Source of the DNA: an uncultured Actinomycetes bacterium
GTDB lineage: Bacteria > Actinomycetota > Actinomycetes > Mycobacteriales > Mycobacteriaceae
Reading direction: 5' to 3'
Length of the DNA: 23,042 bases
NCBI GenBank assembly: GCA_903911165.1
Contig: CAIWCQ010000288.1
Location: forward strand, 1 to 23,042
This document shows, piece by piece, positions 15,843 through 23,026 of the stretch. The notes under the pieces are model-generated. The model was not told the origin of the DNA and ran no database searches. It saw only the letters and a program-made list of their open reading frames with translations. The position numbers were made by a program, and so were the translations under genes. The first letter of the stretch is position 1. The number at the start of each line of letters is the position of its first letter.

Positions 15843-17999
15843 ATGTCGATCCCGTGGGCGACGGCGCCGCGCCGACAGCTTGTGGACGAGATCGCCGAGT
15901 TGCTCGCCGAACGCGATACCGGCGGGATCGCCCTGCTCGGTGTCGATGGCGTCGGCAAAACGACGCTGGCCGCGCAGATCGCTGAACGGTTGGGACAGCG
16001 CAGTCCGGTGCGGGTGATCGGCACCGCAACCCAGTCTCAGATCCCGTTCGGAGCTTTCGACTCCCTGGTCAACATCACCGAGGTCGGCAAACCCGCCGTA
16101 CTCATCCAGGCGGCACTGGATTCGCTTCTGACCCAGAATTCTCTTCTGACCCAGGCAGATGACGCCCTCATCATCATTGACGACGCCCACCTGCTCGACC
16201 CACTTTCCGCCACGTTGGTGTATCAACTCGCGCAACACCTGAAGTCGGCGCAACCGCGCCGGGGTCGCATTCTGGTGACCGCGCGGTCCACGCCACCGAT
16301 CCCCACCGCGGTGGCGGCGCTGTGGGAGGACGGCCTCCTGCGGCGGGTCGACGTCCCACCGCTGAACGGCGCGGAGACCGCCGAGGTCATCGCGGCCACG
16401 GACTCCGGGGCTGATGCCGTCGAGTTTTATCGCCGCAGCGCCGGCAATCCTCTGCACCTTCGGCTCATGGTGATGACCGGCGACCCAGAGCGCTCGCTGC
16501 CGGAACTCATCGACCGTTACCTGGCGGGTCTACCCGTCGCGGCCCGGGAGGTGCTCGGCTACCTCAGCGTGCGAGAGCCCCTGGCGCGTGCCGACCTCGT
16601 CGCCCTGAGCACCGTCGACACCGTCGACACCGCCGAAGCGACCGGGGCCGTGCAGCGGATCGGCAGTGAGGTGTACTGCGGACATCCGCTCTTCGCGGAC
16701 CACATCGCCGCGGGCGCGGCAGCACCGCACCTGCGCCGGTTGCGGTCGGAAGTGGCCGCCCGGCTCGCGACCCACCCGCACCGACACCTCGGAGACCGAC
16801 TCGGGCGCTCGGTGCTCTCGATGGCCAGCGACACCCCGGAACCGGTCGACGACGTCGTCGTCGCCGCACAGGAGGCGCTGCGCCTGGGCGATCTGGGCCT
16901 GAGCGAACAACTGGCCGCCACGGCGCTGGAACGCGAGGAGCGCTTCGACGGCCGCCTGGCCCTGAGCTACGCGCTCGCCTGGCAGGGCCGCGGCCGGGAG
17001 GCAGACCATGTCCTGGCCGGGGTGGATCCGGACACCCTGTCCGAGGATCAGGTCCTGGCCTGGGCGTTGCCCCGGGCCGCCAACCAGTTCTGGATGCTCT
17101 CGGAGCCGGAACGGGCGACCGCGTTCCTGGCGACCATCCGCCGCCGGGTCAACGGGGCGTCGGCGCGGCTCACGCTCGACGCACTGTCGGCGACGTTCGC
17201 GATGAACGCCGGAAACCTGACGCGCGCTCTCGACATCGCCACCGAAGTACTCGCGACACCGGACGCGCCGGACATGGCGGTCGCGTGGGCCGCAAGCGCC
17301 GCCGCTCTGAGTTCTGCCCGGATGGGACGGTTCGCCGACGTCGGCCGGTTTGTGGACCGGGCGCTCGGCACCGAATATCCCGGGCTGCTGCGCTTCACCG
17401 TGGGGCTTGCCGAGACCACCACACTGTTGATGGCCGGCCGGACCCAGGCCGCATACGACACCGCCGCCGGCTTCACCGATGTCGCCGAACTGGCGCAGCC
17501 CGGCCGGTCGATCGGGGAGCTGCTGCTGGCCGAGGTACTGATCGCCCGCGGCGAGCCGGCCGACGCGGCCGTACTGCTCGCGCCCGCCTCGGCCATGCTG
17601 GAGCGCACCGGATACTCATGGGGCCCGCTGTCGCTGACCTACCTGGCCACCGCGCTGGCCCAGCAGGGCGAGATCTCCGAGTCGGCCAAGGCGCTCAGCC
17701 GCGCCGAATCCCGGCATGGAACCAAGTCGGCGTTGTTCGCGCCCGAGCTGGCCGTGGCCCGAGCCTGGCGGCTGGCCACCGTCGGCGACCACTACGGTGC
17801 GATCGCCGCCGCCCGCGATGCCGCCCGGATGGCCGAGCGCACCGGCCAGTACGCGATCGCAGTGCGCGCCTGGCACGACGCGGCCCGCCTCGGCGATGCG
17901 CGGGCCGCCGACGCGCTGACAAAGATCGCCGCTTCGGCCGATTGCGAGTTCACCCGAATGGCGTTGGAGCACGCCCGGGCGGTGGCGGGAGCCCCTTAG
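15843..17999 (+). CDS. STAND/LAL-type ATPase with TPR-like repeats, lacking a LuxR DNA-binding domain (Rv1204c locus)
   Basis: The 718-residue protein has an ATPase module with Walker A GVDGVGKT (33-40) and Walker B LIIIDDAH (109-116), then ILVTARSTPP as a sensor-like strand. From about residue 330 it is helical, Ala/Leu-rich and TPR-like. The tail (SRAESRHGTKSALFAPELAV, WHDAARLGDARAADAL, MALEHARAVAG) closely resembles the region just before the LuxR helix-turn-helix in large ATP-binding LuxR-type regulators. Here the frame stops at that point, and no HTH is encoded before dapE. It may act by protein contacts, or be a truncated regulator. In-frame duplications are visible (CTTCTGACCCAG at 16125 and 16143; VDTVDT near 16616). 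It converges on dapE. Confidence 0.8.
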   Translation: MSIPWATAPRRQLVDEIAELLAERDTGGIALLGVDGVGKTTLAAQIAERLGQRSPVRVIGTATQSQIPFGAFDSLVNITEVGKPAVLIQAALDSLLTQNSLLTQADDALIIIDDAHLLDPLSATLVYQLAQHLKSAQPRRGRILVTARSTPPIPTAVAALWEDGLLRRVDVPPLNGAETAEVIAATDSGADAVEFYRRSAGNPLHLRLMVMTGDPERSLPELIDRYLAGLPVAAREVLGYLSVREPLARADLVALSTVDTVDTAEATGAVQRIGSEVYCGHPLFADHIAAGAAAPHLRRLRSEVAARLATHPHRHLGDRLGRSVLSMASDTPEPVDDVVVAAQEALRLGDLGLSEQLAATALEREERFDGRLALSYALAWQGRGREADHVLAGVDPDTLSEDQVLAWALPRAANQFWMLSEPERATAFLATIRRRVNGASARLTLDALSATFAMNAGNLTRALDIATEVLATPDAPDMAVAWAASAAALSSARMGRFADVGRFVDRALGTEYPGLLRFTVGLAETTTLLMAGRTQAAYDTAAGFTDVAELAQPGRSIGELLLAEVLIARGEPADAAVLLAPASAMLERTGYSWGPLSLTYLATALAQQGEISESAKALSRAESRHGTKSALFAPELAVARAWRLATVGDHYGAIAAARDAARMAERTGQYAIAVRAWHDAARLGDARAADALTKIAASADCEFTRMALEHARAVAGAP

Positions 18000-18055
18000 A
18001 TACCGATCACCCCCGCTAGGTACCGATCACCCCCGCTAGGTACCGATCACCACGG
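17997..18055. repeat. three tandem 20-bp repeats carrying both stop codons
   Basis: TAGRTACCGATCACCCCCGC occurs at 17997-18016 and 18017-18036. A third, 19-nt copy at 18037-18055 ends CACGG. Every unit contains TAG on the plus strand and TGA (in GTGATCGG) on the minus strand. The first TAG ends the STAND ATPase, and the TGA of the third unit ends dapE. The whole 47-nt gap between these convergent genes is repeat. Confidence 0.85.
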
Positions 18056-19114
18056 TGTGCTCAGGTAGCGCCTCAGGGTGGCGGCCACCGAGGAGATCCG
18101 GGCGACCGAGACCCGCTCGTCGCGGCGGTGAGCCACATTCGGGTCGCCGGGACCGTAGTTGACCGCCGGGATTCCCAGCGCGGCGAACCGCGCGACATCG
18201 GTCCAGCCGTACTTCGCGCGCACCAGTCCGCCGGCCGCGGCGACCAGTGCCGCGGCCCCTGGATGATCCAACCCCGGCAGCGCACCCGCAGCGGCATCGG
18301 TCTGCTGAAGGTCCACGTCAAGGTCGGCGAACACCTCGCGCAGATGGTCCAGCGCCGCCGCCGGCGAACGGTCCGGGGCGAACCGGAAATTGACGGTCAC
18401 CGAGGCGTCATCGGGGATGACGTTTCCGGCTATTCCGGCGTTGATCCCCACCGCGGATAGTCCCTCCCGGTAGGTGCAGCCGTCGATATCGACAGACCGG
18501 CTCTGGTAACCGGCCAGCCGGTCGAGCACCGGAGCAAGCTTGTGAATTGCGTTGTCCCCCAGCCATGGACGAGCAGAGTGGGCCCGAACACCGGCTGCGG
18601 AGATCAGTGCGCGCAGGGTGCCCTGGCAGCCCGCCTCGATATCGCCGTCGGTCGGTTCGCCCAGGATCGCGAGGTCGGCGCGAAGCCATTCGGGAAGTTC
18701 GCGCTCGATGCGACCCAGACCGTTAGCCGATGCTTCAATCTCCTCACAGTCGTAGAAGATGACCGTGACGTCGTGCGCGGGCTCGCCGATGGTTGCCGCC
18801 AGGTGCAGGAACACGGCGTCACCGGACTTCATGTCGCTGGTGCCGCAGCCATAGATGTCGTCGCCCACGCGGCGGGCCGGGACGTTGTCGGCGATCGGCA
18901 CGGTGTCGAGATGGCCGGCCAGCAGCACCCGGGTCGGCCGGCCGAGATCCGTGCGGGCCAGGACCGCGTTGCCGTTGCGGATGACGGCGTAGTCGGTCTG
19001 CTCACGCAATGCGCGTTCGACTTCATCGGCGAGGGGTCCCTCGCCCCGGGACACGCTGGCGATGTCGACGAGAGCGGCGGTCAGATCGGCCGGATCGGCG
19101 CGAAGGTCAAGCAC
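18047..19114 (-). CDS. dapE: succinyl-diaminopimelate desuccinylase
   Basis: DapE removes succinate from N-succinyl-LL-diaminopimelate in lysine and cell-wall precursor synthesis. From the GTG at 19114 it has 355 residues (354 in M. tuberculosis). The M20 metallopeptidase residues are His68 and Asp70 ([10 protein letters not shown]), Asp94 ([13 protein letters not shown]) and Glu124/Glu125 (YDCEEIE), with [25 protein letters not shown] and [16 protein letters not shown] further on. The frame is open to 19300, but that part crosses the dapD promoter and inverted repeat and is rejected. TAGCCT lies 8 nt before the GTG. It is divergent from dapD, which makes the precursor of its substrate. Confidence 0.95.
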   Translation of the reverse strand: MLDLRADPADLTAALVDIASVSRGEGPLADEVERALREQTDYAVIRNGNAVLARTDLGRPTRVLLAGHLDTVPIADNVPARRVGDDIYGCGTSDMKSGDAVFLHLAATIGEPAHDVTVIFYDCEEIEASANGLGRIERELPEWLRADLAILGEPTDGDIEAGCQGTLRALISAAGVRAHSARPWLGDNAIHKLAPVLDRLAGYQSRSVDIDGCTYREGLSAVGINAGIAGNVIPDDASVTVNFRFAPDRSPAAALDHLREVFADLDVDLQQTDAAAGALPGLDHPGAAALVAAAGGLVRAKYGWTDVARFAALGIPAVNYGPGDPNVAHRRDERVSVARISSVAATLRRYLSTPW

Positions 19115-19122
19115 AACTGACC

Positions 19123-19128
19123 AGGCTA
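19123..19128 (-). promoter_or_regulatory. -10 element of dapE (TAGCCT)
   Basis: On the minus strand TAGCCT fits TANNNT and is 8 nt before the GTG at 19114, giving a leaderless or nearly leaderless mRNA. The expected -35 region (about 19146-19152) meets the left arm of the inverted repeat. Confidence 0.45.
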
Positions 19129-19146
19129 GCGGGTCGCCCATCACTG

Positions 19147-19206
19147 GCGAGCAGACGCAAAAGCTCCCCCGCCCGCGGCGTGTCGCGGCACTTTGCGTCT
19201 GCTCGC
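19147..19206. promoter_or_regulatory. perfect 15-bp inverted repeat in the dapE-dapD divergent promoter region
   Basis: GCGAGCAGACGCAAA (19147-19161) and its exact complement TTTGCGTCTGCTCGC (19192-19206) flank a 30-nt spacer. The right arm covers the expected -35 of dapD, and the left arm touches the expected -35 of dapE. It could be an operator for a dimeric or tetrameric regulator bound at both promoters, or a dispersed inverted repeat. The repeat is seen directly; its role is inferred. Confidence 0.7.
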
Positions 19207-19214
19207 GCCGGAAG

Positions 19215-19220
19215 TACCGT
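19215..19220 (+). promoter_or_regulatory. -10 element for leaderless dapD mRNA (TACCGT)
   Basis: TACCGT fits TANNNT and ends 6 nt before the GTG at 19227. It is the same hexamer as at glgM. It lies 8 nt after the right arm of the inverted repeat. Confidence 0.55.
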
Positions 19221-19226
19221 GTCCCC

Positions 19227-20189
19227 GTGACTTCCGCCGCGGGTTTCGGACTCGCCACCATCGCCGACGATGGCTCCGTGCTCGACGCGTGGTTCCCCAA
19301 TCCCGAACTGGGCGCCTACAGCCCGTCCGGGACCACTCGGCTGAGCGCCGACGATGCGCCCGACGAATTGGCCGACCTGTGCGGCCCCGACGCCGACCGC
19401 GGCGTGCAGGTCGTCGCGATCCGCACCGTCGTCGCCGACCTGGCCCTCCCGCCGATCGACACCCTCGACACCTACCTGCGCCTGCACCTGCTCTCGCACC
19501 GTCTGATCGAACCGCACGGGTGCAACCTCGACGGCGTCTTCGGCGCCCTGACGAACGTGGTCTGGACCAATTACGGACCCTGTCGCATCGAAGGCTTCGA
19601 GTCGGTGCGTCTGCGATTGCGCCGACGCGGCCCGGTGACGGTCTACGGCGTGGACAAGTTCCCGCGGATGGTCGACTACGTGGTGCCCACCGGGGTGCGG
19701 ATCGCCGACGCCGACCGGGTTCGACTCGGAGCCCATCTGGCAGAAGGCACCACCGTGATGCACGAGGGTTTCGTGAACTTCAACGCCGGAACGCTCGGCG
19801 CCTCGATGGTGGAGGGCCGCATCTCCGCGGGCGTGGTCATCGGCGACGGGTCCGACGTCGGTGGCGGCGCGTCGATCATGGGCACGTTGTCTGGCGGCGG
19901 CACCGAGGTGGTCTCGGTCGGCAGACGGTGCCTGCTCGGCGCTAACTCCGGTTTGGGAATCTCACTGGGCGACGACTGCATCGTCGAGGCCGGGTTGTAC
20001 GTGACCGCCGGCACCAAGGTCACGCTGGCCGACGGAACAACCCAGTCCGACGCTGCGACGGTGAAGGCCCGCGAACTATCCGGCGCGGACAATCTGCTGT
20101 TCCGGCGGAACTCGGTCACCGGGGCAGTCGAAGTGGTTTCCCGCGACGGTAGGGGTGTCATGCTCAACGAGGCGCTGCACGCCAACTAG
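19227..20189 (+). CDS. dapD: tetrahydrodipicolinate N-succinyltransferase
   Basis: DapD succinylates tetrahydrodipicolinate using succinyl-CoA, the committed step of the succinylase branch to diaminopimelate and lysine. From the GTG at 19227 it has 320 residues (317 in M. tuberculosis). The central part matches the actinobacterial enzyme closely: [42 protein letters not shown], then the left-handed beta-helix [39 protein letters not shown] and [14 protein letters not shown]. The invariant Glu in VMHEGFVN and the Gly-rich turn bind substrate and CoA. The frame is open upstream to 19062, but the leaderless -10 and family length favour 19227. It is divergent from dapE and ends 12 nt from fadD36. 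Confidence 0.96.
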   Translation: MTSAAGFGLATIADDGSVLDAWFPNPELGAYSPSGTTRLSADDAPDELADLCGPDADRGVQVVAIRTVVADLALPPIDTLDTYLRLHLLSHRLIEPHGCNLDGVFGALTNVVWTNYGPCRIEGFESVRLRLRRRGPVTVYGVDKFPRMVDYVVPTGVRIADADRVRLGAHLAEGTTVMHEGFVNFNAGTLGASMVEGRISAGVVIGDGSDVGGGASIMGTLSGGGTEVVSVGRRCLLGANSGLGISLGDDCIVEAGLYVTAGTKVTLADGTTQSDAATVKARELSGADNLLFRRNSVTGAVEVVSRDGRGVMLNEALHAN

Positions 20190-20201
20190 CGCATTTCCCC
20201 C

Positions 20202-21599
20202 TTACATCAGCTCCTTCTTGAGCACCTTGCCCATCGCATTGCGCGGAAGCGCGTCGACAATCCGTACCTCGCGGGGCCGTTTATGCACCGAAAGCTGCTG
20301 TGCTACAAAGGAAATTAGCTCCTCTGCCGCAGCCTCACCCACGACGAAGGCAACAATGCGCTGCCCAAGATCCGCATCAGGAAGCCCGACGACGGCAACC
20401 TCGATCACGCCGGGATGACCAAGAATCGCTGTCTCGATCTCGCCGGCGCCGATCCGATATCCACCCGACTTGATCAGGTCCACCGATTCGCGGCCGACGA
20501 TACGGTGCATGCCCTCAGAGTCGATCACCGCGACGTCGCCGGTGCGATACCAACCGTCAGGTGAGAAAGCGGCCGCGGTGGCATCCGCAGCGTTGAGATA
20601 ACCCTCAAATAACGTCGGCGTGCGCACCTGAAGGTGCCCGATGGTTTCGCCGTCGTGCGCAACCGTCGACCCGTCGTCACCGACCAGTCGGGTCTGCATG
20701 CCCGGCAGTGGGAGGCCCACCGAACCGGGACGGCGTTCACCGTCGGCCCGGGTGCTGACCGTGATCAGGGTCTCGGTGCAGCCGTAACGCTCCACCGGCG
20801 CATGGCCGGTGAGTTCGGCCAACTGCCTAAACACCGACACCGGCAGTGCCGCGCTGCCCGACACCAGCAGTCGCGCCGAAGCCAACGCGCGCGCCGATTC
20901 GGGATCGGCGAGGACCCGGCTCCACACGGTGGGAACACCGAAGTACAGGGTTCCGCCAGCCGCCGCATACGCCTGCGGTGTGGGCTTACCGGTATGCACG
21001 AACCGATTTCCCACCCTCAGCGACCCCAGTAGCCCCAGTACCAACCCGTGCACGTGGAACAGCGGGAGGCCGTGCACCAGGGTGTCCTCCGGCGTCCACT
21101 GCCAGGCAGCCGCCAACGCGTCGAGGTCCGCCGCGACGGCCCCGCGGCTGATCACCGCCCCCTTGGGTGGCCCGGTCGTTCCCGAGGTGTAGATCACCAT
21201 CGCGGTGTCCCCCGGATCGGGTTCACGGTAGCGATGCCAGGAGCGGGCGTGGCGGCGCACCGGAATATGCGGCAGTCCGCACGGGTCATCGGGGAGATCG
21301 CCCAGCCACCCCTGGGCGCCGGAATCGGTCACGATGTGGGTTTGTTCGGCGACGCCGACATCAGCGGGCACCGGGACGAACGGCACGCCCGCGATCAGAC
21401 ACCCGGTCACCGCCAGCACTGTCGCCGCGGTGGGCGTCGCTAGGACGGCGATCCGCTGCGCTCCCCCGACCCGCTCAGCCACCGAGGTCGCCGCGCCGAT
21501 CAGATCGCTGCGCGACAGCGTGACCCCTCCGATCCGCACCGCGTCCGCGAGGTCGGCTCCTGCGGCCTCCGCGGCGGGGTTCAACGAGGCCAGCAGCAC
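20202..21599 (-). CDS. fadD36: acyl-CoA synthetase FadD36
   Basis: This ANL-superfamily enzyme activates a carboxylic acid to its acyl-AMP and then acyl-CoA. The natural substrate is not known to me. It has 465 residues, short for the FadD group but close to M. tuberculosis FadD36 (473). Motifs are the P-loop VIYTSGTTGPPKGA (135-148), HGLPLFHVHGLVLGLLGSL, the adenylate motif ERYGCTETLIT, WYRTGD, the hinge region GRESVDLIKSGGYRIGAGE, and a C-terminal catalytic Lys in RNAMGKVLKKEL. The GTG at 21599 gives MLLASLNPA, the family N-terminus, and has TAGCCT 6 nt upstream. It converges on dapD. Confidence 0.92.
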   Translation of the reverse strand: MLLASLNPAAEAAGADLADAVRIGGVTLSRSDLIGAATSVAERVGGAQRIAVLATPTAATVLAVTGCLIAGVPFVPVPADVGVAEQTHIVTDSGAQGWLGDLPDDPCGLPHIPVRRHARSWHRYREPDPGDTAMVIYTSGTTGPPKGAVISRGAVAADLDALAAAWQWTPEDTLVHGLPLFHVHGLVLGLLGSLRVGNRFVHTGKPTPQAYAAAGGTLYFGVPTVWSRVLADPESARALASARLLVSGSAALPVSVFRQLAELTGHAPVERYGCTETLITVSTRADGERRPGSVGLPLPGMQTRLVGDDGSTVAHDGETIGHLQVRTPTLFEGYLNAADATAAAFSPDGWYRTGDVAVIDSEGMHRIVGRESVDLIKSGGYRIGAGEIETAILGHPGVIEVAVVGLPDADLGQRIVAFVVGEAAAEELISFVAQQLSVHKRPREVRIVDALPRNAMGKVLKKELM

Positions 21600-21605
21600 C
21601 TCGCG

Positions 21606-21611
21606 AGGCTA
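21606..21611 (-). promoter_or_regulatory. -10 element for leaderless fadD36 mRNA (TAGCCT)
   Basis: On the minus strand TAGCCT is 6 nt before the GTG at 21599. It is the same hexamer as at dapE. Confidence 0.5.
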
Positions 21612-21665
21612 CCGCGGGTCCGGCGAGTCGTGTTGCAGATGCGACGGGTGGGGTCTGGGAAAGGT

Positions 21666-21671
21666 TAGGCT
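21666..21671 (+). promoter_or_regulatory. -10 element for the 23-codon ORF and secreted protein (TAGGCT)
   Basis: TAGGCT fits TANNNT and ends 7 nt before an ATG at 21679, which predicts that the mRNA starts at that AUG. The 147-nt divergent region from fadD36 has no other good candidate. Confidence 0.5.
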
Positions 21672-21678
21672 TGACGTC

Positions 21679-21750
21679 ATGTGGCCTGCTCAGACCCTAG
21701 TCTCCGCGCTGGCCCCGGCGGCGATCCCGGCGCTGACCCCAGCAACGTGA
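21679..21750 (+). CDS. predicted leaderless 23-residue peptide overlapping the next gene
   Basis: ATG at 21679 opens a 23-codon frame (MWPAQTLVSALAPAAIPA followed by LTPAT) ending at TGA 21748-21750. The stop shares bases with the GTG start of the secreted protein at 21747 (sequence GTGA), the arrangement of translational coupling. A TANNNT hexamer ends 7 nt upstream, so ribosomes should enter on the 5' AUG. The peptide is small, hydrophobic and Ala/Pro-rich, and it resembles no family I know. Its function may lie in the act of translation (delivering ribosomes to the GTG, which has no Shine-Dalgarno sequence) rather than in the peptide. It is a prediction from sequence only. Confidence 0.5.
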   Translation: MWPAQTLVSALAPAAIPALTPAT

Positions 21751-22256
21751 CGCGCTTCGCTCGGCTCCGTCGCGGCCTCCCGATCCTGGTCTCAGCCAGC
21801 CTGGCCGCAGCTGTGCTCACGCCGGCGACGGCCGCCGCCGCACCCCAACCCTGGAACGGTCGCTACCAGTTGATTACCTACGCCTCGCAGAAGGCGGGTA
21901 CCAGCCCGGCCAGCCGACAGACCGAAGGCGACTTCGGTGCCGTCTTCACGCTGGTCAGCCAGTGCGCGGGTAACCGATGCGTAGCGACGGTCATCGATGG
22001 CCCCCGGCCCGGAAACCCGACGATCCCGCAGCCCACCCGCTACACCTGGAACGGCTCGGAATGGACCTCAAGTTACGAGTGGCTATGGGACTGCCTCCTT
22101 GGTGACGGCAATCAGAAACAGTGGGCCAGAGCAACCTCGTGGACCTACTACCAACCCCAACCCAACGGGTCGCTGCGCGGCACCTGGCACACCGATATCG
22201 CCGAGGGCGCCTGTCGGGGCACCGTGGTCATGCCGGTGGCCGCTCTTCCGGCCTGA
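21747..22256 (+). CDS. small secreted mycobacterial protein of unknown function
   Basis: From the GTG at 21747 the product has 169 residues. A signal peptide runs to about residue 31 (TRFARLRRG, then LPILVSASLAAAVL and an Ala-rich cleavage site before APQPWNGRYQ). The mature part is Trp/Tyr-rich (WNGRYQLITYAS, RYTWNGSEWTSSYEWLWDC, RATSWTYYQPQPNGSLRGTW) and holds four cysteines (QCAGNRC, WDC, GACRG), enough for two disulfides. I recognise the pattern as a recurring mycobacterial secreted family but have no function for it. Starting at the GTG at 21681 would put 22 non-signal residues first, so 21747 is preferred. The porin gene follows 131 nt downstream on the same strand. Confidence 0.78.
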   Translation: MTRFARLRRGLPILVSASLAAAVLTPATAAAAPQPWNGRYQLITYASQKAGTSPASRQTEGDFGAVFTLVSQCAGNRCVATVIDGPRPGNPTIPQPTRYTWNGSEWTSSYEWLWDCLLGDGNQKQWARATSWTYYQPQPNGSLRGTWHTDIAEGACRGTVVMPVAALPA

Positions 22257-22284
22257 AGGACGCGACAGACCTGCATATCGGGGG

Positions 22285-22320
22285 TTGACGAGATATTTCG
22301 ACGCGGAACGGTAATACTAT
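22285..22320 (+). promoter_or_regulatory. candidate promoter of the MspA-type porin
   Basis: TTGACG at 22285-22290 resembles a -35. The AT-rich string GTAATACTAT (22311-22320) holds TAATAC and TACTAT as possible -10 hexamers. The spacing (21 or 24 nt) is longer than usual, so the -35 may not be used. A start near 22327 would give a leader of about 60 nt ending in the ribosome site AAGGGAG (22378-22384), so this gene would be leadered, unlike most others here. Confidence 0.4.
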
Positions 22321-22387
22321 GACCGCTGGCATCGATGGGGTGGTTAGGTGCGCAGCGCATCAGAGCACCGAAGCGGTAAGGGAGACC

Positions 22388-23026
22388 ATGAAGTCATTCA
22401 GTCGTGTTCTGGTCGCGCTCGTCGCGGCGTCGTCGGCCTTGTTCGTCGGGGCTGGGACCGCGCAGGCGGGGATGGACGATCAGATGAGTCTGGTGGACGG
22501 CAAGGGCCGCACCATGACGATCCAGCAGTGGGACACCGTGCTCAACGGAGTGTTCCCGCTTGACCGCAACCGGTTGACCCGGGAGTGGTTCCACTCCGGC
22601 CGGGCGATGTACAACGTGGCCGGCCCGGGTGCCGAGGAGTTCGCCGGCACCTTGGAGTTGGGCTACCAGGTGGGCTTCCCGTGGTCGCTGGGCGTGGGAC
22701 TGAACTTTTCCTACACCACCCCCAACATTCTGCTTGACGACGTCAATATCTCCCCGCTGGGCTTCAACCCGCTAGGACAGGTGATCACCCCGAACCTGTT
22801 CCCCGGTGCCTCGATCAGCTCCGACCTCGGTAACGGCCCCGGCATCCAGGAAGTCGCGACCTTCTCCGTCGACGTCGAGGGACCGGAGGGTTCGGTGGCG
22901 GTGGCCAACGCCCACGGCACCGTCACCGGCGCGGCCGGCGGGGTACTGCTACGCCCCTTCGCCCGCCTGATCTCCCAATCCGGTGACAGCGTCACCACCT
23001 ACGGCGAACCCTGGGACATGAACTAG
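22388..23026 (+). CDS. MspA-family outer-membrane porin
   Basis: MspA porins form octameric channels for small hydrophilic solutes in the mycobacterial outer membrane. The precursor has 212 residues: a 27-residue signal peptide ending GAGTAQA, then a 185-residue mature chain starting GMDDQMSLVDG (184 in MspA). Long stretches match MspA as remembered, including QQWDTVLNGVFPLDRNRLTR, FPWSLGVGLNFSYTTPNIL, NGPGIQEVATFSVDV and HGTVTGAAGGVLLRPFARLI. The constriction residues Asp90 and Asp91 are kept, but position 93 is Asn rather than Asp and the following loop is one residue longer. AAGGGAG upstream fixes the ATG at 22388; an in-frame ATG at 22319 lies in the promoter and is rejected. Which Msp paralogue it corresponds to cannot be told here. 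Confidence 0.95.
   Translation: MKSFSRVLVALVAASSALFVGAGTAQAGMDDQMSLVDGKGRTMTIQQWDTVLNGVFPLDRNRLTREWFHSGRAMYNVAGPGAEEFAGTLELGYQVGFPWSLGVGLNFSYTTPNILLDDVNISPLGFNPLGQVITPNLFPGASISSDLGNGPGIQEVATFSVDVEGPEGSVAVANAHGTVTGAAGGVLLRPFARLISQSGDSVTTYGEPWDMN

Noticed and set aside
19115..19300. N-terminal extension of dapE to an ATG at 19300
   Set aside because: It would cover the divergent promoter region, the inverted repeat and the dapD start. Family length and TAGCCT before 19114 favour the short form.
21679..21760. Frameshift joining the 23-codon frame to the secreted protein
   Set aside because: The downstream frame already has a complete signal peptide from its own GTG. The GTGA overlap is a normal coupling arrangement rather than a broken gene.
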